A program made the translations under genes and the position numbers. A DNA stretch of 44,085 nucleotides from an uncultured Bacilli bacterium. Its GTDB lineage: Bacteria > Bacillota_I > Bacilli_A > RF39 > UBA660. The notes beneath the pieces were generated by a model that saw nothing but the letters and a program-made list of their open reading frames with translations, did no database searches and was not told the origin of the DNA. The stretch spans positions 1-44,085 of the forward strand of contig CANQYO010000005.1 in assembly GCA_947628095.1 (NCBI GenBank), read 5' to 3'. Position 1 is the stretch's first letter. Every line of letters starts with the position of its first letter. Below are positions 37,959-44,085 of the stretch, in pieces.

Positions 37959-38647
37959 TATAGCACCGTTAAAAAGATTGAAGTTAATGTTAAAATTCCA
38001 TTATGGAGCATATGGAAAGTTATTGGAACAAAGATGTTATCAGTTTTAGCTACAAGATAAGCAAATGCACTTCCTAAAAGACCGTAGGGAATAGCATACA
38101 ATAAATCCCAAGGAGTTTGAAAACTAAAAATAACATGTAAAAGACCAAATAAAAGTCCACTTGAAATTATCATTATAACTTTGTTTTGAAAAATATCTCC
38201 AAATGATTTTCGAAATAACATTTCTTCTAAAAAAGGAGCAATCAAAGCCGCACTTATAAAACTTAAAAGAGGCGATTCATGTAACATATTTTGAACTAAT
38301 ACTTCGTTATTAGCATCATGTACTGGAGTTAAAAGGGAAATTAAAACATTAAATAGACACATTCCTGCAAGTCCAATAAACCAAGCTTTCATTCCAATAT
38401 CAAAGTATTTATTAAAATTATGTGTATAATCTTTAAAAGCTTTCTTTAAGTATTTGTGATATATAAAAATTATTATTAAAAGGGTTATTAAAGAAGCAAC
38501 TAACGAACATAAAACTTGTAGATTATAATTTAATTTATCATAGTTAATACCTAATAATTTGAAAGGAATAAGATAAAATAAGTCACTTAATAAAAATAAA
38601 AGAAATAAAAGGGTAAATAAACCTATTTTTTTTAACTTTTCTATCAT
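37958..38647 (-). CDS. CPBP-family (CAAX/Abi) intramembrane metalloprotease
   Basis: AALIAPFLEEMLFRKSFGDIF; LLFGLLHV; GLLGSAFAYLVAKTDNIFVPITFHMLHNGI. Confidence 0.92.
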   Translation of the reverse strand: MIEKLKKIGLFTLLFLLFLLSDLFYLIPFKLLGINYDKLNYNLQVLCSLVASLITLLIIIFIYHKYLKKAFKDYTHNFNKYFDIGMKAWFIGLAGMCLFNVLISLLTPVHDANNEVLVQNMLHESPLLSFISAALIAPFLEEMLFRKSFGDIFQNKVIMIISSGLLFGLLHVIFSFQTPWDLLYAIPYGLLGSAFAYLVAKTDNIFVPITFHMLHNGILTLTSIFLTVL

Positions 38648-38688
38648 AATATCACCAACATTATTTTATCATATTAAGAATAATAAAA

Positions 38689-38723
38689 AAAGATTAAAAA
38701 TTTAAATTTAAATTTTCAATCTC
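38689..38723 (-). terminator. Intrinsic terminator of the NifU-like gene
   Basis: Minus strand: AAGAGATTGAAAATTTAAATTTAAATTTTTAATCTTTTTTT. Confidence 0.6.
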
Positions 38724-38942
38724 TTAAATTAACTCAACATCTGTTATTTCAGGAATTTCATTTATTAATGTTTCTTTAAACATTTCATTTAAAGTCATCA
38801 TTTTCATAGGGCAAGTAGCACAATGTCCTAAAAATTTAAGATAACAAATTCCATCTTCAAATTTAACAAATTCGATATCTCCACCATCTTCAATAATATA
38901 AGGTCTTAATTTATTTAAAATTTCTTCAACTTTTTCTTTCAT
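38724..38942 (-). CDS. NifU C-terminal-domain protein (Nfu-like scaffold)
   Basis: ILNKLRPYIIEDGGDIEFVKFEDGICYLKFLGHCATCPMKMMTLNEMFKETLINEIPEITDVELI. Confidence 0.92.
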   Translation of the reverse strand: MKEKVEEILNKLRPYIIEDGGDIEFVKFEDGICYLKFLGHCATCPMKMMTLNEMFKETLINEIPEITDVELI

Positions 38943-39071
38943 ATTTTTTCCTTCCTTTTTTATATATTAACTTAAAATTAATTTTTCTTCAATATTTTTA
39001 TTATAACATTTTTACTATATTATATTGTTTTTGCTTTTCTTTTTTAGATGCACATCATTTACAATTATAAT

Positions 39072-39830
39072 TTATTGTAACATTTTTTTAATTAGTTTTT
39101 TATCATTTTCAGAATTAATTTTTCCAATTAAAGTATCTTTGTAATCATACATAATATCTTCATCATAATCACACATTTTAGCAATTAATAAATTTTTCAT
39201 AAAATCAATATTTTCAATAAATCTTCTAAAACTTTCTAAACTTGGTTTACTACAATTTGCAATACAAGTTTTTATATAGTCTGTTAAAATCAATTCAACA
39301 ATAAGTATATAAGAACCTCCAGCATCACTTGAAAAACCAATTCCATTAATGTTTGGAATAAATAAATTGGGAGTATCTATACTTTCTTTTAAAATATTAT
39401 TATTTTCAATTAATTTTAAAGCTTCAATTAAAGCTTCTTGAGTTTGAAATCTTAGAATTACAGCATCATTTGATGGGTTTACTCGAAATTTAGTTTGACC
39501 AAGTCCAATATTCAATTCTCTAATTTTTTCAACTATATCTACAAATTCTTTTATAGCTTTAAAAAAATAATTAGGTTTTAAAGGAATATAAAGTTTAGCA
39601 TAAGCATGACTTACTTCATAAACTTTTCTATCATATAACCAATTATTAGAAATATCAAAAGTAAAATTAGAATTAGCAAATTCTAAATAATTAGTTTGAT
39701 TTATCCTAAAATCATAAGAAATATTCGAAAGAGTTTCAAATATAGTTTTAGAAAGTAAATATTCATCATCAATTGATTTTAAATTCAGATATAAAAAGTT
39801 TAAATAATTTAAGATATTCATAAAAATCAC
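39072..39830 (-). CDS. Hypothetical protein (about 250 aa)
   Basis: Intact ORF; no confident family. Contains 'LNIGLGQTKFRVNPSNDAVILRFQTQEALIEALKLI'. GTG at 39830 or ATG at 39821 are possible starts. Confidence 0.65.
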   Translation of the reverse strand: MIFMNILNYLNFLYLNLKSIDDEYLLSKTIFETLSNISYDFRINQTNYLEFANSNFTFDISNNWLYDRKVYEVSHAYAKLYIPLKPNYFFKAIKEFVDIVEKIRELNIGLGQTKFRVNPSNDAVILRFQTQEALIEALKLIENNNILKESIDTPNLFIPNINGIGFSSDAGGSYILIVELILTDYIKTCIANCSKPSLESFRRFIENIDFMKNLLIAKMCDYDEDIMYDYKDTLIGKINSENDKKLIKKMLQ

Positions 39831-39838
39831 AGTCCAAT

Positions 39839-39867
39839 ATATTAGCTTAAAATTAATTTCTTGTCAA
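39839..39867 (-). promoter_or_regulatory. SigA-type promoter for the minus-strand ORF
   Basis: Minus strand: TTGACA (39867-39862), 17 nt, TAATAT (39844-39839). Confidence 0.6.
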
Positions 39868-39894
39868 ATATTATCAAGCTAAAACTCATAAACT
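39868..39894 (+). promoter_or_regulatory. SigE-like promoter candidate for the YutH-like gene
   Basis: ATATT (39868-39872), 14 nt, CATAAACT (39887-39894); compare KMATATT-N(13-14)-CATACANT. Confidence 0.5.
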
Positions 39895-39909
39895 TAAATA
39901 GGTGATTTT

Positions 39910-40818
39910 ATGAAAGATTTACTTAATTATTACTATTATATAATAGTAGATAGAATTAATATGGTAAATCATAATTACTATTTTACATACTTAAATAATC
40001 ATTTTTGTTTATATCGGTTTGATAAAAGTTTAGAAGAATTAAATTTACTTTTTAGTTTAAATACTTATATGCTTTATAATAATTATAAAATTAATAAAAT
40101 TATATTAAATAAGGATATGTCACCTAGAACATTTTATCAAAATCATTACTATGTTTTAGTTTTCTTAGATATATATGCTAAAGAAAAAATAGAAATAAAA
40201 GATATATTGGAGTTTAATCAAAGACTAACATCTTTGAATATTTTAAATAGAAGTAATTGGTATTCTTTATGGACTTATAAAATTGATAATATTGAATATA
40301 CTATGAAACATATTTGGCATAAATATAAGATTTTAAATAGTTCAATTTATTATTATCTTGGTTTAGCTGAAAATGCTATTACATATTTAAATTTATTTGG
40401 AACTAATAATAGATTGATAAGTATTTCCCATCAAAGAGTAGATAGTAATTTTTTAAAAATAGATTTTTATAATCCTTTAAATCTTATAATTGACTATCGA
40501 ATTCGTGATATGGCTGAATATTTTAAATCTTGTTTTTTTAAAAATACGTTATCTTCTTTAGAAATAATTAATTATTTAAGAAAAATAAAAATGAGTTTTA
40601 ATGATTATTTATATTTTTATATAAGAATGTTATTTCCTAGTTATTACTTTGATTGTTTTGATTTAATTGTAAATCAAGAAATAAAAGAAACAGAAATTTT
40701 AAAAATAATAGCTAAACAAAATGAATATGAATATTTATTATATGAAATTTATAATCTTTTTAAAAATTATATAAATATTCCGGGAATTGAATGGATTAAT
40801 AAAAAATATTTTAATTAA
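39910..40818 (+). CDS. YutH/CotS-like spore coat kinase-fold protein (divergent)
   Basis: Helical kinase-like C-terminal half: IWHKYKILNSSIYYYLGLAENAITYL; ISHQRVDSNFLKIDFYNPLNLIIDYRIRDMAEYFK; YIRMLFPSYYFDCFDLI; ending NIPGIEWINKKYF. Confidence 0.5.
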   Translation: MKDLLNYYYYIIVDRINMVNHNYYFTYLNNHFCLYRFDKSLEELNLLFSLNTYMLYNNYKINKIILNKDMSPRTFYQNHYYVLVFLDIYAKEKIEIKDILEFNQRLTSLNILNRSNWYSLWTYKIDNIEYTMKHIWHKYKILNSSIYYYLGLAENAITYLNLFGTNNRLISISHQRVDSNFLKIDFYNPLNLIIDYRIRDMAEYFKSCFFKNTLSSLEIINYLRKIKMSFNDYLYFYIRMLFPSYYFDCFDLIVNQEIKETEILKIIAKQNEYEYLLYEIYNLFKNYINIPGIEWINKKYFN

Positions 40819-40833
40819 AAAAATTAAAAAGGT

Positions 40834-40877
40834 TTGCATTTTAATAGATGATAACTTGCATTTTAATGTGTGATAAA
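40834..40877. repeat. Two tandem 22-nt units
   Basis: TTGCATTTTAATAGATGATAAC / TTGCATTTTAATGTGTGATAAA, 18/22 identical. Confidence 0.6.
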
Positions 40878-40993
40878 TATAATTTTGTCACTTTTTTCAA
40901 TTTTATTTTTGGTTGATACTAGTATTATTAAAAAAGGTGATAGCTTATTTTAAGTTCTCACTTTAATATTTAAAAACCAATTTAATTTAAAAT

Positions 40994-41017
40994 AAAAGGG
41001 GAATTTTTATTTTCCCC
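40994..41017 (-). terminator. Intrinsic terminator of the YjcZ-like ORF
   Basis: Minus strand: GGGGAA-AATAAAAA-TTCCCC-TTTTATTTT; the 5' arm overlaps the end of the ORF. Confidence 0.7.
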
Positions 41018-41180
41018 ATCTAGTACCAATAATTATAACTAGTAAAATGAATAATACAATGATAATAGCATAATTAGAATTGTTATTATATCCATAATTT
41101 GGATAAATATAACCAAAATTTCCGGAATTTCCACATGAAGAACCATATCCGTAATTTGGATAAGCACCGTAATAATACAT
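41007..41180 (-). CDS. YjcZ-family small sporulation protein (57 aa), absent from the supplied ORF track
   Basis: MYYYGAYPNYGYGSSCGNSGNFGYIYPNYGYNNNSNYAIIIVLFILLVIIIGTRWGK: Tyr/Gly/Asn-rich N-terminus plus the terminal 'YAIIIVLFILLVIIIG' TM typical of the family; RBS AAAGGAGG at ideal spacing. Confidence 0.85.
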   Translation of the reverse strand: MYYYGAYPNYGYGSSCGNSGNFGYIYPNYGYNNNSNYAIIIVLFILLVIIIGTRWGK

Positions 41181-41243
41181 AATATTACCTCCTTTTATCT
41201 ATTGTAGTTTACGTACTAAAAGAAAAAAGGTTATTATGTATGA

Positions 41244-41546
41244 CTATAAATTATTAGATAATTTAATAATTAAATCCATATCATCATCTTTAGCAATAAT
41301 GTTTTTATGTAACTTTTTACATTTTTCACATTGATAAATTATCTTAAAAGAATCTTTAAATTTTTCAATACCAATAGGTTTTAACATTCCATGACACAAA
41401 TTTATTCTATCACCAGGATTATTATCAACATGTTTAGAATATAAACAATAAGGACAATGGTCTCTTGCTGAATAATTTAATTTAGAAACTAATTTTCCAC
41501 AATTTTCACATTTAAAATCTTCATCAATCATATTAAATCTTTTCAT
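41244..41546 (-). CDS. RNHCP-domain zinc-ribbon protein
   Basis: DFKCENCGKLVSKLNYSARDHCPYCLYSKHVDNNPGDRINLCHGMLKPIGI...YQCEKCKKLHKNI. Confidence 0.85.
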   Translation of the reverse strand: MKRFNMIDEDFKCENCGKLVSKLNYSARDHCPYCLYSKHVDNNPGDRINLCHGMLKPIGIEKFKDSFKIIYQCEKCKKLHKNIIAKDDDMDLIIKLSNNL

Positions 41547-41601
41547 AATATCACGAAATAATTATATAACTTAAACTAAAAATTGTAAATAAAGGTATTG
41601 G

Positions 41602-41665
41602 TATCACTATATATTGATGTTGATATTACTATATTTTGATATCACTATATCACTATATTAATATA
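41602..41665. repeat. Degenerate iteron-like AT-rich repeats
   Basis: TATCACTATATATTGATG, TATTACTATATTTTGATA, TATCACTATATCACTATATTAATA arrayed in the intergenic region upstream of priA. Confidence 0.5.
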
Positions 41666-41829
41666 TGTCTTGCCTAATTAGATTTATTATGTTAATTAAA
41701 TTTACAAAGAAGTTCATGATTTCTTAAAAAAAATCAAGTAGAGCTTTTAAATAATTATCATAAATTTGCTGTAATTTAAAGTTGTAACTTTTTTTAATGT
41801 TTGTTAAAATTAGTTTAAGGGGTGATAAG

Positions 41830-43986
41830 ATGATTGCACGAATTTTAGTTGAAATAACAAATAGAAGTGTTGATAAAACTTTTACTTATTTAATACCTAA
41901 TCATTTACAAGATAAAATTCAAGTTGGAGTAAGAGTATTAGTTCCATTTGCAACTTTTAAATTAGAAGGTTTTGTTTTAGAAATTTCTAATCAAACAGAA
42001 GAATTTGAATTAAAAGAAATAATTGATGTTATAGATTCAGAAGTTATTTTAACTCCTGAACTCTTAAAACTTGGAAAATATATAAGTGAAAGGACTTTAT
42101 CAACTTTAATATCAGCTTATCAAGCTATGTTACCTACGGGTTATAAGGCAAAGAAAAATAAGAAAATAAATATTAAATATGAAACATATGTATCTTTAAA
42201 TACTAAAAATTTAGATAAATTAATGTTAACTTCTAAACAAGAAGAAATAATAAAACTTTTAGAAAATAATAAAGAGTTGACTTATACTTATTTAAAGAAA
42301 GTAAATGCTAGTGTTGATACATTATTAAAAAAGGGAATACTTAAAAAAGAAAAAAAAGAAATATATCGTTTGCAAGATGAAGTTTTAGAAACTAAAAAAT
42401 ATTCGTTAACTAAACTTCAAGAAAAAGTTTTTCAAGAAGTAGATATTGATAATTATAAAACTTATTTATTATATGGAGTAACAGGAAGTGGAAAAACAGA
42501 AGTTTATATGGAATTAATTTCTAAGGTTTTAGAAAAAGGTAAAAATGCTATAGTTTTAATTCCTGAAATAAGTTTAACACCTCAAACAGTATCAAGATTT
42601 AAAAGAAGATTTGGAAGTATTATTGCCGTTTTACATTCAGGGTTATCAGATAGTGAAAAATATGATGAATATAGAAAAATTAAAAGACAAGAAATTCGTA
42701 TTGTAATTGGTGCTAGAAGTGCTATTTTTGCTCCTCTTACAAATATTGGAATTATTATAGTTGATGAAGAACATTCAAATTCTTATAAACAAGATAATAT
42801 GCCAAGATATGATGCTATTGATATTGCTAAGTGGCGTGGGGAATATCATAAAGCTCCAGTTATTTTAGGTTCAGCAACTCCAACTTTAGAATCTTATGCA
42901 CGAGGGTTAAAAGGTGTATATAAATTATTAGTTTTAGATAAACGAGTTTATAATCAAGAATTACCTAAAATTTTAATTGTTGATATGTTTAAAAGTAAGA
43001 AAAAGAGTAAATTTTGTTCTGAACTTTTATATAATAAAATTCAAGAAACCTTAGATAATAATTGCCAAGTTATTTTGTTTTTAAATAAAAGAGGTTATTC
43101 AAGTGTTGTTACTTGTTCTAATTGTGGTTATACTTTTACTTGTCCAAATTGTCAGGTTACTTTAACTTATCATAAAACAAGTGATATGTTAAGGTGCCAT
43201 TATTGTGGCTATGCAAGAAAACGTGAGATGAAGTGCCCTAATTGTTCTAGTTTAGAATTAACAAATTCTGGAATAGGAACCGAAGCAGTAGTTGAAGATT
43301 TAAATAATTTATTTCCAACAGCTAAAGTAGTTAGAATGGACTTAGATACGACTACTAAAAAAGGAAGTCATGAAAAAATTATTAATGATTTTAAAAATAA
43401 AAAATATGAAATTTTAGTTGGAACGCAAATGATTGCTAAAGGTTTAGATTTTCAAGATGTAACATTAGTTGGAGTTATTAATGCAGATAATAGTTTAAAT
43501 ATTCCTGATTATAGAAGTGCTGAAGTAACTTTTGATATTTTAGAGCAAGTTGCAGGTCGAAGTGGACGAGGTTTAAAAGAAGGAAGAGTAATTATTCAAA
43601 CATACAATCCTAGTCATTATGCTATTACTTATGCTTCTAAAAATGATTATGTTGGTTTTTTCTACGAAGAGATGAAAAATCGAAAAATTCTAGGTTATCC
43701 ACCATATTATTATTTTGTATTAGTTCGAATTAAAAGTAAAAACTATGAACTTTTAAGTCAAGAAGTTAAAAAAATAAAAGAGTATTTAGCTAGTCATTTA
43801 AAGTTTGATATCTTAGGACCAACTTTAGCTTCACCATTTAAATTAAATTTAGTTTATCGTTTTAATATTATTATTAAATATAAACAAGAAGAAAATTTAT
43901 ATTCCGTTTTAGAGAATTTATTAGAGCATTATAAAAATAATAGTAAAATTATTATAGATATAGATTTTAACCCTCGAAGTTTTTAA
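41830..43986 (+). CDS. priA: Primosomal protein N' (replication restart helicase)
   Basis: Walker A LYGVTGSGKTEVYME; IVDEEHSNSYKQ; zinc motifs CSNCGYTFTCPNCQ and CHYCGYARKREMKCPNC; VGTQMIAKGLDFQDVTLVGVINAD. Probable start is ATG 41830 after AAGGGGTG. Confidence 0.95.
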   Translation: MIARILVEITNRSVDKTFTYLIPNHLQDKIQVGVRVLVPFATFKLEGFVLEISNQTEEFELKEIIDVIDSEVILTPELLKLGKYISERTLSTLISAYQAMLPTGYKAKKNKKINIKYETYVSLNTKNLDKLMLTSKQEEIIKLLENNKELTYTYLKKVNASVDTLLKKGILKKEKKEIYRLQDEVLETKKYSLTKLQEKVFQEVDIDNYKTYLLYGVTGSGKTEVYMELISKVLEKGKNAIVLIPEISLTPQTVSRFKRRFGSIIAVLHSGLSDSEKYDEYRKIKRQEIRIVIGARSAIFAPLTNIGIIIVDEEHSNSYKQDNMPRYDAIDIAKWRGEYHKAPVILGSATPTLESYARGLKGVYKLLVLDKRVYNQELPKILIVDMFKSKKKSKFCSELLYNKIQETLDNNCQVILFLNKRGYSSVVTCSNCGYTFTCPNCQVTLTYHKTSDMLRCHYCGYARKREMKCPNCSSLELTNSGIGTEAVVEDLNNLFPTAKVVRMDLDTTTKKGSHEKIINDFKNKKYEILVGTQMIAKGLDFQDVTLVGVINADNSLNIPDYRSAEVTFDILEQVAGRSGRGLKEGRVIIQTYNPSHYAITYASKNDYVGFFYEEMKNRKILGYPPYYYFVLVRIKSKNYELLSQEVKKIKEYLASHLKFDILGPTLASPFKLNLVYRFNIIIKYKQEENLYSVLENLLEHYKNNSKIIIDIDFNPRSF

Positions 43987-44085
43987 AGCAATATATTATA
44001 TAAAAAAGTTCAGGATAAAAACATGAAAAAAATAAAAAAATAAATTAAAAGCATGATATATAAGGAAATAAAAGGAAAAATAGAT

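Overview
This is a 44 kb window from a very AT-rich, low-GC Gram-positive-type (Bacilli/Mollicutes-like) chromosome. TGG encodes Trp and TGA acts as a stop (for example at the end of glyA), so the standard bacterial code applies. Most of the window is housekeeping: pyrG, mntP-like, maf, glyA, a TrmH-like methyltransferase, rimM-trmD, nrdD-nrdG, priA, two two-component systems and an FtsX-type ABC transporter. The main accessory block (about 10.4-20.2 kb) is a compact Tad/Flp-type pilus-like cluster: CpaB-, CpaF-, TadB-, TadC-, Flp-pilin-, TadE- and CpaE/TadZ-like proteins. Upstream of these sit a Cys-rich secreted vWA-like protein and a membrane-anchored surface protein. The window also holds sporulation markers: sigG with a candidate SigF/SigG-type promoter, yunB with a SigE-like promoter, an unlisted 57-aa YjcZ-family ORF, and a YutH/CotS-like protein behind a SigE-like promoter. 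Other highlights are a 143-bp MITE-like element with 24-bp imperfect inverted repeats and an exact 8-bp target-site duplication in the sigG terminator, a metallophosphoesterase-fold protein that has lost its metal-ligand motifs, and an unexplained GC-rich islet at about 20.19-20.31 kb. All family calls come from reading motifs by eye; no searches were run.
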